Shown: positions 25,718-35,395 of the stretch, piece by piece
How the letters are laid out: each line of letters opens with the position of its first letter
Position numbering within the stretch: the first letter of the stretch is position 1
From: Kribbella pratensis
Lineage (GTDB): Bacteria > Actinomycetota > Actinomycetes > Propionibacteriales > Kribbellaceae
Assembly (NCBI RefSeq): GCF_004365355.1
Contig: NZ_SODP01000001.1
Coordinates: forward strand, 2,611,473-2,675,472
DNA length: 64,000 bases
Direction of reading: 5' to 3'
Made by a program: the position numbers and the translations under genes
Notes under the pieces: generated by a model
What the model saw: the letters and a program-made list of their open reading frames with translations, nothing else
Database searches by the model: none
Told to the model about the DNA's origin: nothing

Positions 25718-26142
25718 TCGAGCCGCTGGTGGTCGAGTTCGACGTGGACGCGTCCGTTGCGCACGCGTTCGACGTGTGGACCCGCAACTGCGTCGCCTGG
25801 TGGCCGACCAGTCACACCGTCAGCGGTGATCCGTCGGCGATCACCTTCGAGCCGTTGGCCGGCGGGCGAATCGTCGAGACCGGCCCGGACGGCGCGGAGC
25901 ACCTGTGGGGCGAGGTCCTCGACTGGGAGCCGCCCGGGCGGTTGCGATTCCGGTGGCACCTGTTCTTCGACCGCAGTGAGGCGACCGAGGTCGAGATCAC
26001 GTTCAGCCCGCGCGGCGACGGCACCGTCGTACGGCTGGAACAGACCGGCTGGGACAACCTTGGCCCGGCCGGCCGCCCACGCCGCGACCGAACGGGGGCG
26101 GCGTGGGCGGCGATCACCTCCCGCTACATCGCCACCCTGTAG
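25714..26142 (+). CDS. SRPBCC (AHSA1-like) domain protein
   Basis: A 142-residue START/Bet v1-like protein with FDVDASVAHAFDVWTRNCVAWWPTSH at the start and LAGGRIVETGPDGAEHLWGEVLDWEPPGRLRFRW in the middle. It ends VVRLEQTGWDNLG, the AHSA1 pattern. It probably binds a hydrophobic ligand. It starts at a GTG overlapping the ArsR stop, so the two are translated together, a pairing that is common in actinobacteria. Function unknown. Confidence 0.88.
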   Translation: MIEPLVVEFDVDASVAHAFDVWTRNCVAWWPTSHTVSGDPSAITFEPLAGGRIVETGPDGAEHLWGEVLDWEPPGRLRFRWHLFFDRSEATEVEITFSPRGDGTVVRLEQTGWDNLGPAGRPRRDRTGAAWAAITSRYIATL

Positions 26143-26309
26143 GACCGTTGGTGTAACCCACGATCACCTGTTTTCCCCTTGTGTGCCGTGCATACGAGCA
26201 TCGAAGCAATTCGGTTCAGTGTGAACCGATCGGCGTCGAGGCCCGTGTAGGGCCCATACATTCCGGCGAGTCGACTCGAGACGGCCGTGAACAACAGGGG
26301 AGAAACATC

Positions 26310-27293
26310 ATGAGTACTGTGGCACAGCGTTTTCGGCGCGGGCTCGCCGTCGCAGCTGTCAGCGCGGGCATCGCCGTGAGCTTTGCCGGTCCGGCGTCCG
26401 CGGCGCCGGCCGGAAGTGTCGTGATCGACACCGGCCAGCTGATCGTCACCGGCACGAACCACGCGGACAACATCACGCTCAGCGTGCCGGCCGCCGACAC
26501 GTCGGTGGTCGAGGTCGACTTCGGTGACGATATGGCGAAGCGCACCGTCAAGCGGGCCGACTTCACCCAGATCCAGATCACCAGCCGCGGCGGCAACGAC
26601 GTCGTACGCATCGACTACGCCGCCGAGGTCCAGCCGGCCACGATCATCGACACCGGGGACGGCAACGACACCGTGTTCGGTGGCAGCGGCAACGAACTGA
26701 TCCGCACCGGCGCAGGCAACGACAGCGTCGACGGCAACCGCGGTGCCGACACGGCCCTGCTCGGCACGGGTCGCGACACCTTCACCTGGGATCCGGGCGA
26801 CGGCAGCGACGTCGTCGAGGGCGGCCGCGACCAGGACACGATGGTGTTCAACGGTTCGGCCGCCGCGGAGAAGTTCGTTGCCTCTGCCAACGGTCCGCGA
26901 CTGCGCTTCACCCGGGACGTGGGCAACATCGTGATGGACACCGATGATGTCGAGCGGCTCACGCTCAACGCCCTCGGCGGCGCCGACACCGTCACCGTCG
27001 GCGATCTGCGCGGTACCGATGTCCAGAAGGTCTCGGTCGATCTCGGTGCCCAGCTCAACACCAAGGGCGGCGACTCGGCGATCGACGCGGTGACCGTGAC
27101 GGGCACCGCCGGCCGGGACCGCATCCGGGTCTCCGGCTCCCGCGGCGATGTGCGGGTGTCCGGACTGCGTGCCGACGTACAACTCAGGAACGCGGAATCC
27201 ACCGACCAGCTCACCGTCGACACACTCGCCGGCAACGACCGGGTATCCACCGGCGGGCTCGCTCGGGGCACCATCGGACTCAGCATCCGCTGA
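26310..27293 (+). CDS. Secreted calcium-binding (RTX-like repeat) protein
   Basis: A 327-residue exported protein. The signal peptide is residues 1-32 (FRRGLAVAAVSAGIAVSFAGPASAA). It carries Gly-Asp-rich nonapeptide-like motifs such as DTGDGNDTVFGGSGNELI, TGAGNDSVDGNRGADTA and GGADTVTVGDLRG that typically bind calcium in a parallel beta roll. No catalytic domain is attached. GGGGAG lies 7 nt before the ATG at 26310. It is followed by a strong hairpin at 27319-27348. It may be a surface or matrix protein. Confidence 0.82.
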   Translation: MSTVAQRFRRGLAVAAVSAGIAVSFAGPASAAPAGSVVIDTGQLIVTGTNHADNITLSVPAADTSVVEVDFGDDMAKRTVKRADFTQIQITSRGGNDVVRIDYAAEVQPATIIDTGDGNDTVFGGSGNELIRTGAGNDSVDGNRGADTALLGTGRDTFTWDPGDGSDVVEGGRDQDTMVFNGSAAAEKFVASANGPRLRFTRDVGNIVMDTDDVERLTLNALGGADTVTVGDLRGTDVQKVSVDLGAQLNTKGGDSAIDAVTVTGTAGRDRIRVSGSRGDVRVSGLRADVQLRNAESTDQLTVDTLAGNDRVSTGGLARGTIGLSIR

Positions 27294-27318
27294 CCGCTCC
27301 GACGACGCTCATCACATG

Positions 27319-27348
27319 GCCCGGCGTCCGCTCCCCCGGACGCCGGGC
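27319..27348 (+). terminator. Strong hairpin terminator after the calcium-binding protein gene
   Basis: GCCCGGCGTCCG (27319-27330) and CGGACGCCGGGC (27337-27348) form a perfect 12-bp stem with a 6-nt loop, 25 bases after the stop. No U-tract follows, typical for this GC content. Confidence 0.8.
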
Positions 27349-27478
27349 TCCAAGCCGCCCGCAACTTTGGTCCCACCGCGGGCATCAGGACAGGTGAGAG
27401 CCTGCAGCGGGAGGACGGTCATCCGTCTCCTGGGGTCTGCCGCCGGGCGCCGAGCACCAGTCCGGGGGGAACAGACAG

Positions 27479-28408
27479 ATGAAACGAACGCTCGTCACAG
27501 GACGCGTCGCAGGACCCGTCGCGGCCATACTCGCGGCCGTACTCGCGGTCGGCTTCGTGCCGACATCGGCCGGCGCGTCGCCACGTGCGGCGGCGGAGGC
27601 TTGTGCGGTAGACCTGGGATCGGTCACTGCCGGCGGTGACCATCGGACGCAGATCATGGCCGCGACCTCACCGCCGGCCCGCACGTACGAACACATCGTC
27701 GGACGGGACGTGTACCCGGACGGTCAGGTCCGGCTCAGCGCCACGATGACCGCCGACGCGAACGCCGCCGGTCCCGAGGTCAGCGGCTATCTCGTCATCG
27801 GCGACACCCTGGACAAGAGCTTCTACGCGGCGAACTTCTCGGACGGCGCGATCCTCCGCTCCGGTCTCAGCCGGGTCGGCGGCGGCTGGTCCGGTTTCGC
27901 AGCCATCGACCAGTCGACGTACTCCACCGGCTCGTTCTACCGAACCAACACGTACGGTCTGCGCAGCGACGGCGTACTCTTCCGCTGGACCGTCGATACG
28001 CAGGGTGTCTGGCGGAACAAGACGTCGTACCCCGGCTTCGCCGCGGTGAAGTCAATGACGCTGATCAGCCAGACCCGCACCTACGACACCTTCCTGGCCA
28101 ACACCCGAGGCGGGGCGCTGTACACCATCCACATCCCGACGGCGACGCCGATCAAGCCCGTCGTCAAGCTCGTCCGCGGTTCGACCTGGCAGGGCTTCGA
28201 AGCGCTGGTCGCACAGAGGTGCGGTCAGTACGGCACGGTCCTCATCGGCATCGACAAGGACACCAGGTCGGCCAATGTGTACGCCGTCGGCCACGCGAAC
28301 GGCACCGCGACCGTCATCCAGGGCCGCGGCAAGATCCCGGTCACTCTCGACGACCCCGTGTACTTCCACTGGACCGGCCCGGCCGCCGTACCCCCGTTCG
28401 GCGAGTGA
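27479..28408 (+). CDS. Secreted protein of unknown function (beta-propeller-like)
   Basis: A 309-residue exported protein with signal peptide residues 1-33 (VAAILAAVLAVGFVPTSAGA). The mature part has repeated segments ending in aromatic/Gly turns (GGGWSGFAAIDQSTYS, TSYPGFAAVKSM, GSTWQGFEALV) spaced by about 50 residues. This suggests a small beta-propeller of the tachylectin type. Two cysteines (CAVDLGS near residue 42 and QRCGQYG near 248) could form a disulphide. I cannot name a family. It is separated from neighbours by a terminator on the left and a short gap on the right. Confidence 0.7.
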   Translation: MKRTLVTGRVAGPVAAILAAVLAVGFVPTSAGASPRAAAEACAVDLGSVTAGGDHRTQIMAATSPPARTYEHIVGRDVYPDGQVRLSATMTADANAAGPEVSGYLVIGDTLDKSFYAANFSDGAILRSGLSRVGGGWSGFAAIDQSTYSTGSFYRTNTYGLRSDGVLFRWTVDTQGVWRNKTSYPGFAAVKSMTLISQTRTYDTFLANTRGGALYTIHIPTATPIKPVVKLVRGSTWQGFEALVAQRCGQYGTVLIGIDKDTRSANVYAVGHANGTATVIQGRGKIPVTLDDPVYFHWTGPAAVPPFGE

Positions 28409-28495
28409 CCCCACGGCCCAGCACCGCGTCGCACTCCCGGGAAATCTCATCGAACCAGACCGATTCCTTTTGGTCGCGGGATTGGTCTACCTGGC

Positions 28496-29459
28496 ATGGA
28501 AATGCGAGCGCTGAAGCAGATGTCTTTCGACGGGCCTCGGGACCTGCGGCTGGTCGCCGATGCGGCGGTGCCGGTGCCTGGGCCGGGTGAGGTGCTGATT
28601 CGGGTCGGCGCGGCGGGCATCAACTTTGCCGACATCTCGAAGAGTTACGGGCGTCTTCGGTGGTGGGCCGACGCCGCCGTACCTGGCTGGGTTCGAGGCG
28701 GCTGGGGAGATCGTCGCGGTCGGCGGCGGGGTGAGCGAGGCACGCTTGGGGGAACTGGTCGTCGGGGTCGGGGACGGTGCGTTTGCGGAGTACATGGTCT
28801 TGCCGGCGGCGGTGCCGGTGCCTGCGGGGTGGACGGCGCAGGAGGCGCTGGGGTTGATGGTGAATTGGCCGACCGCACTGGCCGCGCTGACGACGCTCGG
28901 CCGAGTTGTCGCCGGTGAGACGGTCCTGATCCACGCGGCCGCGGGTGCGACCGGGCAGGCGGCGGTGAAGATCGCCAAGCATTACGGCGCCACGGTCATC
29001 GGCACCGCATCGCCTGGCAAGCATGAGGTCGTGCTGGCGCTGGGCGCTGACCATGTGCTCGACTCGCGGAGCGATGCGCTAGCGGCCGACGTACTGCGGC
29101 TCACCGGGGGCGTCGATCTCGTGGTCGAGTCGGGCGGGACGCTCGAAGCCAGCCTCGCGGCGGCCGAGCGGGTCACCGGACGGGTGGTCGTGACCGGCCT
29201 GGCTGGAGGCGAGGCTGCGATCACCAACTGGGACCTCGTGTACAGGCATCAGGTCCACGTGATCGGCTTCAACCTCGGCGTACTCATCGAGACCGCGCCG
29301 CACCTCTTCGGCGAGCTGATGGGAGAGCTGTTCGGGCTCATCGCTGCCGGTGTCCTCTCCCCCGGTCGGCCCACCACCTACGACCTCGCCGACGGACCGA
29401 AAGCGCTCGCGGAGCTGGAGGCCCGCGCGACGGTCGGCAAGCTGGCCCTGCTGCCTTGA
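28496..29459 (+). pseudogene. NADPH:quinone oxidoreductase (MDR family), frameshifted
   Basis: The first frame reads MEMRALKQMSFDGPRDLRLV...AGINFADISKSYG, a normal zinc-independent medium-chain dehydrogenase N-terminus, and then loses sense. The next frame continues exactly where it should: VFGGGPTPPYLAGFEAAGEIVAVGGGV, then the cofactor site GATGQAAVKIAKHYGATVIGTAS, ending at 29459. Deleting one G from the GGG at 28649-28651 (TACGGGCGTC) restores a single protein of about 320 residues. The break is therefore one extra base, from a real mutation or an assembly error in a G run. If intact it would reduce quinones or enones with NADPH. It is followed directly by the sigma factor gene. Confidence 0.85.
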
Positions 29460-29470
29460 GAGAATCGTTT

Positions 29471-30445
29471 ATGGGCTCCGACGAGCAGTTCGCCGCCGAC
29501 ACCGAGCGGTACCGGCGGGAGTTGCTGGCGCTCTGCTACCGCATGGTCGGCTCCGCGCACGACGCCGAGGACCTGGTGCAGGAGACGTACCTGCGGGCCT
29601 GGCGTTCGTACGCCGGCTTCGAGGGCCGTGCATCGATCCGTTCGTGGCTCTACAAGATCGCGACGAACGTCTGCCTGACGGCTCTCGACTCGCGCCAGAG
29701 CCGGATGCTGCCGTCAGGTCTCGCGGGCCCGTACGACGGCCCCGATCGCCCGCCGGTCCCCGCCGCGCCCGGCGAAGTCTCGTGGCTCGAGCCCCTCCCG
29801 GACAGCTGGATCGCCCCGGCCGCCGACGACCCGGCCGCGGTGGTCGTCGCGCGTGAGTCGGTGCGGCTCGCACTCATCGCCAGCCTGCAACTCCTACCGC
29901 CGCGCCAGCGGGCGGTCCTCATCCTGCGCGAGGTCCTCGCGTTCCCGGCGACCGAGACCGCGGAGATCCTCGGCACCACCACGGCGGCGGTCAAGAGCGC
30001 CCTGCAACGCGCCCGCTCGACCCTCGACGAGGTGGAGCCCGACGAGCTCCTCGAGCCGACCGACCAGCGGGCACGCGCCTTGCTCGACGGCTACATCACC
30101 GCCTTCGAGCGCTCGGACGCGAACCTCCTGGCGCAGGTACTCCGCGCAGACGCCACGCTCGAGGCGACGCCGTTCCGCGACTGGCAATCGGGCAAGACGA
30201 GATGCATCCACCTGCTCGAGGCTCACGTGTTCGGCGCGCCCGGCGACTGGAAGCTGATCCCCACGACCGCCAACGCCCAACCCGCCGCCGCCGTCTACCA
30301 CCAAGGCCAGGCCACCGGCATCGTCGTACTGACCATCACCCCCACCGGCATCTCCCGAGTGGTCGAATTCCACGACCCCACCCTCCTCGCGCCCTTCGGC
30401 TTCCCGTCAGGAATCGAGAAGCAGGAACCGGCCCCACACCCCTAG
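29471..30445 (+). CDS. ECF sigma factor with SnoaL-like C-terminal domain (SigG-like)
   Basis: A 324-residue sigma factor. Region 2 is RRELLALCYRMVGSAHDAEDLVQETYLRAWRSY, and region 4 is LLPPRQRAVLILREVLAFPATETAEILGTTTAAVKSALQRAR. A SnoaL/NTF2-like extension follows from about residue 195 (LLDGYITAFERSDANLLAQVLRADATLEATPFRDW). No anti-sigma gene is adjacent, as is usual when the C-terminal domain does the regulation. This matches the actinobacterial SigG-like group. ATG at 29471 is preferred to a TTG at 29456. A candidate ECF promoter at 30424-30448 near its 3' end points to the PPOX gene as a target. Confidence 0.9.
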   Translation: MGSDEQFAADTERYRRELLALCYRMVGSAHDAEDLVQETYLRAWRSYAGFEGRASIRSWLYKIATNVCLTALDSRQSRMLPSGLAGPYDGPDRPPVPAAPGEVSWLEPLPDSWIAPAADDPAAVVVARESVRLALIASLQLLPPRQRAVLILREVLAFPATETAEILGTTTAAVKSALQRARSTLDEVEPDELLEPTDQRARALLDGYITAFERSDANLLAQVLRADATLEATPFRDWQSGKTRCIHLLEAHVFGAPGDWKLIPTTANAQPAAAVYHQGQATGIVVLTITPTGISRVVEFHDPTLLAPFGFPSGIEKQEPAPHP

Positions 30446-30448
30446 CGT
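30424..30448 (+). promoter_or_regulatory. Candidate ECF-type promoter for the PPOX gene
   Basis: GGAAC (30424-30428) and CGT (30446-30448) are separated by 17 bases, the classical ECF sigma -35/-10 arrangement. They lie at the end of the sigma factor gene and 38 bases before the ATG at 30486. Confidence 0.5.
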
Positions 30449-30485
30449 GAGTCGCAGACAACCACGCGACCTTTGGGAGTGAACG

Positions 30486-30965
30486 ATGACGGAGGTACTC
30501 GCCGAACTGCAGGACCGGACGTTCGAGCACGCCACCGCGGCGACGGCGAGCACCTACCCACCCGAGCGCCGGCTGACCGCCGACCAGCTCACGCGGTATC
30601 TCAGCCGGCGGGAGTACGCCGTCGTCGGCACGAGCCGCCCCGACGGCCGGCCTCATGCGTCGATGTCGATGTACATCCGCAGCGGCACCGATTTCTGGCT
30701 GCCCGCGGTGGCCGGGTCGATCCGCGCGCGCAACCTGGCGAAGAACCCCTGGCTGACCATGGTCATCGCCGAGAACGACGACGAGACCCACGTCGCGGTC
30801 ATCGCCGAGGGGCCCGCGGACGTCGTACCGCTGGACGACGTGTCCGACGACGTACGGGCGGCCGTCGACCAGCACTGGCCCGGCGTCTGGAAGTGGGTCA
30901 ACGTCTGGATCGTGCTCAGGACCGCGCGCCTGCTGTCGTACGCCGCCGAAGAGGCCCAGCTGTAG
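30486..30965 (+). CDS. Pyridoxamine 5'-phosphate oxidase family (split-barrel FMN-binding) protein
   Basis: A 159-residue protein with the split-barrel flavin fold: YLSRREYAVVGTSRPDGRPHASMSMYIRSGTDFWLP, then SIRARNLAKNPWLTMVIAEND and VAVIAEGPADVVPLDD. Such proteins bind FMN, F420 or haem and reduce or bind small molecules. The N-terminal 35 residues are an extra helix. GGGAG precedes the ATG. The candidate ECF promoter just upstream suggests that the neighbouring sigma factor controls it. Confidence 0.86.
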   Translation: MTEVLAELQDRTFEHATAATASTYPPERRLTADQLTRYLSRREYAVVGTSRPDGRPHASMSMYIRSGTDFWLPAVAGSIRARNLAKNPWLTMVIAENDDETHVAVIAEGPADVVPLDDVSDDVRAAVDQHWPGVWKWVNVWIVLRTARLLSYAAEEAQL

Positions 30966-31277
30966 TCAGGTGTCCTCGGGTCTGACCTCGAAGTGGGTGA
31001 CGGTGAGCTCTCGGTCGAGCAGGTAGTCGTCGTCCTCGGGGTAGTACTTGGCGTGGGTGATGTCGTCGCCGGCGAACGCGCGGATGTGGTCGAGGTCGGT
31101 CCACCAGCTGAGCGTGACGATCTCGGTCCGGCCGTCGCCGAGGTCCCGGGTCAGGAGCTGCGCGCCCTGGTTGCCCGGGGTACGCCGGTACCCGGACATG
31201 CCGGTGCGCTCGACGATCTCGGCGTACTCCGCGGCCTTCTCGGTCGGCACCAAGCCTCGCCACATGCGCGCGATCAT
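30966..31277 (-). CDS. Antibiotic biosynthesis monooxygenase-like (ABM) protein
   Basis: A 103-residue ferredoxin-like alpha/beta protein: MIARMWRGLVPTEKAAEYAEIVE, then QLLTRDLGDGRTEIVTLSWWTDLDHIRAFAGDDI and KYYPEDDDYL. This is the pattern of ABM-type small enzymes or haem-binding proteins. It starts directly after the convergent PPOX gene ends. The substrate is unknown. Confidence 0.82.
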   Translation of the reverse strand: MIARMWRGLVPTEKAAEYAEIVERTGMSGYRRTPGNQGAQLLTRDLGDGRTEIVTLSWWTDLDHIRAFAGDDITHAKYYPEDDDYLLDRELTVTHFEVRPEDT

Positions 31278-31292
31278 GCGCTGGCCCTGGGC

Positions 31293-31607
31293 TCAGGAGC
31301 GGTCGTAGTGGGACGGCGGGAAGGGGTGGCGGTCGGTCAGGGGGTAGATCTCGCCCTCGGACTCCTCGCGGTCCAGTTCCGCCTTCGCCTCCTCGTAGAC
31401 CTCGGACTGGGTCACGTCGGTCGGGAGCGGTTCGTCCGTCGCCGGCGGGACCTCGTCCGGGTCGTACGCGTCGACGCCGGCCTCGACCCGCTCCTCCTCG
31501 GTCCGGCGGTCCAGCTCGTCCTGGTCCGGGTGGATCGCGTCGGCGCCACCGTGCTCGCGGCGATCGCGGTGCACGTTCTCCGACGTCTCGAAAGGTTCGT
31601 CCGACAT
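31293..31607 (-). CDS. Acidic hypothetical protein
   Basis: A 104-residue protein very rich in Asp and Glu, with predicted disorder (DAIHPDQDELDRRTEEERVEAGVDAYDPDEVPP) and a C-terminal ESEGEIYPLTDRHPFPPSHYDRS. I recognise no family. GAGGAAC lies before the ATG at 31607. The gene ends 15 bases before the ABM-like gene on the same strand, so they are probably co-transcribed. Confidence 0.7.
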   Translation of the reverse strand: MSDEPFETSENVHRDRREHGGADAIHPDQDELDRRTEEERVEAGVDAYDPDEVPPATDEPLPTDVTQSEVYEEAKAELDREESEGEIYPLTDRHPFPPSHYDRS

Positions 31608-31645
31608 CGTTCCTCCTCAACGGGGTCCGTCACGCACCACAGTAG

Positions 31646-32748
<1,103 letters not shown>

Positions 32749-32761
32749 CTAAGCTGGAAAC

Positions 32762-33646
32762 GTGAGCACGGAGAACCGGAAGCAGGTGCGCGACTTCCTC
32801 GTCAGCCGGCGCGGGAAGGTCACACCGCAGCAGGCCGGCCTGCAGTACTACGGCGGCAACCGCCGGGTGCCAGGCCTACGCCGGGAAGAAGTCGCGACTC
32901 TGGCCGGGCTGAGCGTCGACTACTACGCCCGGATCGAGAAGGGCAACATCTCCGGCGTCTCCGAGACCATCCTGCACGCCATCTCGGACGCCCTCCAGCT
33001 CGACGAAGCCGAACGTACCTACCTGTTCGACCTAGCGCGTACTGCGAACGCCGGCCATCGCACTCCGCACCGCGAACCCGCTCGCCGGGTCAGGCCGGCC
33101 GTGCAGCGCATTCTCGACAGCATGGCGACGACACCCGCGCTGGTCCGCAACGGACGCCTCGACGTCCTGGCCGCCAACGCGCTGGGGCGGGCCCTGTTCG
33201 CGCCGCTGTTCGACAGCCCGGTCACCGCTCCCGGTCAGGCGCCGAACCACGCACGGTTCGGGTTCCTCGACCCGAGAGCACACGAGTTCCACCCGGACTG
33301 GAATCTGTCCGCGAACACCAATGTCGCGATCCTGCGCACCGAGGCCGGACGCGACCCGTACAACAAGGATCTGACCGACCTGATCGGCGAGCTGAGCACC
33401 CGCAGCGAGGACTTCCGGACCCGCTGGGCCGACCAGAACGTCCGCCTGCACCGCACCGGCACGAAGTCCTTCTGCCACCCGGTGGTCGGCGTGGTCACGG
33501 TCGACTTCGAAGCCATGGAACTGTCTGCCGACGCCGGGCTCACGATCACGGCCTACTCCCCCGAGCCCGCGTCCCCTTCCGCGGACGCGCTGGCTCTGCT
33601 CGGCAGTTGGGTGACGACAGGGAGTCACGCCGGCGAAACTGGCTGA
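32762..33646 (+). CDS. XRE family regulator with MmyB-like ligand domain
   Basis: A 294-residue regulator. The N-terminal HTH (residues 8-80) contains RRVPGLRREEVATLAGLSVDYYARIEKGN and DALQLDEAERTYLFDLAR. The C-terminal domain (LDVLAANALGRALF...WADQNVRLHRTGTKSFCHPVVG) is the MmyB-like PAS-type ligand-binding fold typical of this large actinobacterial family. Members often control a divergent oxidoreductase, and here an aldo/keto reductase is divergent. The GTG start has no SD but fits a leaderless mRNA. Confidence 0.93.
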   Translation: MSTENRKQVRDFLVSRRGKVTPQQAGLQYYGGNRRVPGLRREEVATLAGLSVDYYARIEKGNISGVSETILHAISDALQLDEAERTYLFDLARTANAGHRTPHREPARRVRPAVQRILDSMATTPALVRNGRLDVLAANALGRALFAPLFDSPVTAPGQAPNHARFGFLDPRAHEFHPDWNLSANTNVAILRTEAGRDPYNKDLTDLIGELSTRSEDFRTRWADQNVRLHRTGTKSFCHPVVGVVTVDFEAMELSADAGLTITAYSPEPASPSADALALLGSWVTTGSHAGETG

Positions 33647-33707
33647 CTTTTGGGGGGTGGGCGCGCGTAGGCTCTGGACTGACGTGCTCGTACCCAAGGG
33701 GGGACTC

Positions 33708-35306
33708 GTGAGTCAGCCTGATACGCAAGCCGAATACCCCGATCAGATCGATGCCGCAGTACTGAAGATCGCCGGTGTCGTGGTGCTCGGGGCCATCATG
33801 TCCATCCTCGACATCACCGTGGTCAACGTCGCGCTGCCGACGTTCCAGGACGAGTTCGGGACGCCGGGCAACCCGGTCGCGTACTCCACGGTCGCCTGGA
33901 CGGTCACGGGGTACACGCTCGCGCTGGCGACCGTGATCCCACTGACCGGATGGGCCGCCAACCGGTTCGGCACGAAGCGGCTGTACATGGCCGCGATCTT
34001 CCTGTTCACCGCCGGGTCCGCGCTGTGTGCGACCGCCTCCAGCATCGACATGCTGATCGGCTTCCGCGTCCTGCAGGGTCTGGGTGGCGGCATGCTGATG
34101 CCGCTCGGGATGACGATCATGACCCAGGCCGCCGGTCCGCGCCGGATGGGCCGGCTGATGGCGATCCTCGGTGTGCCGATGCTGCTCGGCCCGATCCTCG
34201 GCCCGATCCTGGGTGGCTGGCTGATCCAGGTGGCGAGCTGGCACTGGATCTTCCTGATCAACGTCCCGCTCGGCGTTGCCGCGCTGATCTACGCGTGGTT
34301 CGCGCTGGCCAAGGACCACGCGGAGCCGTCCGAGTCGTTCGACTTCGTCGGCGTGCTGCTGATGTCGCCAGGGCTCGCGCTGTTCCTGTTCGGCATCTCG
34401 TCGCTGCCGGCCGAGGGTGGTGACTTCACTGCACCTCGCGTGTGGGTCTCGGTGCTGATCGGTGTGCTGCTGATGGCGGCCTTCGTCTGGCACTCGTTCC
34501 GGCCGGCGCACCCACTGCTCGATCTCCGGCTGTTCCGCGACCGCAACCTGACCATCTCGATCATCACGATGTTCCTGTTCGCCGCCGCGTTCTTCGGCGG
34601 ACTGCTGCTGGTCCCGACGTACTTCCAGCAGATCCGCGGCGAGTCCACGCTGCAGGCCGGCCTCCTGGTCGCGCCGCAAGGCATCGGTGCGATGGTGACG
34701 ATGCCGATCGCCGGGCGCTTGGTGGACAAGGTCCCGGTCGGCCGGATCGTGCCGTTCGGGATCGGGTTGATCGTGATCGGCATGTTCGGCCTCACCCAGA
34801 TCACCGCGACCACGCCGTACGGCATCCTGATCGCGATGCTCTTCGTGATGGGACTGGGCATGGGCGGCACGATGATGCCGCTGTTCACCACCGCACTGCG
34901 GACCCTGCGCGGCCCCCAGGTCGCACGCGGCTCGACACTGCTCAACATCAGCCAGCAGATCGCCTCCTCGTGCGGCGTCGCGACGATGTCGGTCATCCTG
35001 ACCAACCAGCTCAACGACTCGCCGATCATCCCCGGCACCCAGAACATTCCCGGGCTCGGCGCGGGACTCCGCGAGACGCAGGCAGCGATCCTGTCCAACA
35101 CGCGCCCCGCGAGCATCATTCCGCTGCACCTCGACCCGGCCGTGATCGAGCGCGGCCTGAACGAAGCCGCCGCTGCGTTCGCCCACACCTACTGGGTCGC
35201 CTGGGTGCTGGTGGTCATCACCTTGGTGCCGGCGTTGATGCTCCCGCGCAAGCGTGAAGTCGTGAACCTGGCCGACCAGAAGGCCCCACCAGCGGTCATC
35301 GACTGA
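33708..35306 (+). CDS. DHA2 family (14-TM) MFS drug exporter
   Basis: A 532-residue major facilitator with about 14 helices and the DHA2 marks: motif C-like GVPMLLGPILGPILGGWL, motif A-like GWAANRFGTKRLY, and SILDITVVNVALPTF in helix 1. These export drugs or lipophilic cations by proton antiport. The GTG at 33708 has AAGGGGGG upstream. No regulator is directly adjacent except the XRE gene 61 bases upstream on the same strand, so the two could be co-transcribed. Confidence 0.93.
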   Translation: MSQPDTQAEYPDQIDAAVLKIAGVVVLGAIMSILDITVVNVALPTFQDEFGTPGNPVAYSTVAWTVTGYTLALATVIPLTGWAANRFGTKRLYMAAIFLFTAGSALCATASSIDMLIGFRVLQGLGGGMLMPLGMTIMTQAAGPRRMGRLMAILGVPMLLGPILGPILGGWLIQVASWHWIFLINVPLGVAALIYAWFALAKDHAEPSESFDFVGVLLMSPGLALFLFGISSLPAEGGDFTAPRVWVSVLIGVLLMAAFVWHSFRPAHPLLDLRLFRDRNLTISIITMFLFAAAFFGGLLLVPTYFQQIRGESTLQAGLLVAPQGIGAMVTMPIAGRLVDKVPVGRIVPFGIGLIVIGMFGLTQITATTPYGILIAMLFVMGLGMGGTMMPLFTTALRTLRGPQVARGSTLLNISQQIASSCGVATMSVILTNQLNDSPIIPGTQNIPGLGAGLRETQAAILSNTRPASIIPLHLDPAVIERGLNEAAAAFAHTYWVAWVLVVITLVPALMLPRKREVVNLADQKAPPAVID

Positions 35307-35358
35307 GACCAGGGACCAGGGACTTCTACTGGGGCGACGCCGTCGTAGGCAGAGCAGG

Positions 35359-35387
35359 CTTTCACGAGTACCCCGAACTCGTGAAAG
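35359..35387 (+). promoter_or_regulatory. Perfect hairpin overlapping the ribosome site of the epoxide hydrolase gene
   Basis: CTTTCACGAGT (35359-35369) and ACTCGTGAAAG (35377-35387) form a perfect 11-bp stem with a 7-nt loop. The right arm runs into the AAAGGA SD of the gene starting at 35396. It may be an operator dyad or an mRNA structure that limits translation. It could also serve as terminator of the MFS gene. Confidence 0.55.
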
Positions 35388-35395
35388 GAAAGAAT

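Noticed and set aside
33546..35186. 546-codon open frame antisense to the MFS exporter
   Set aside because: His/Gln/Arg-rich product, typical reverse shadow of a hydrophobic membrane protein.
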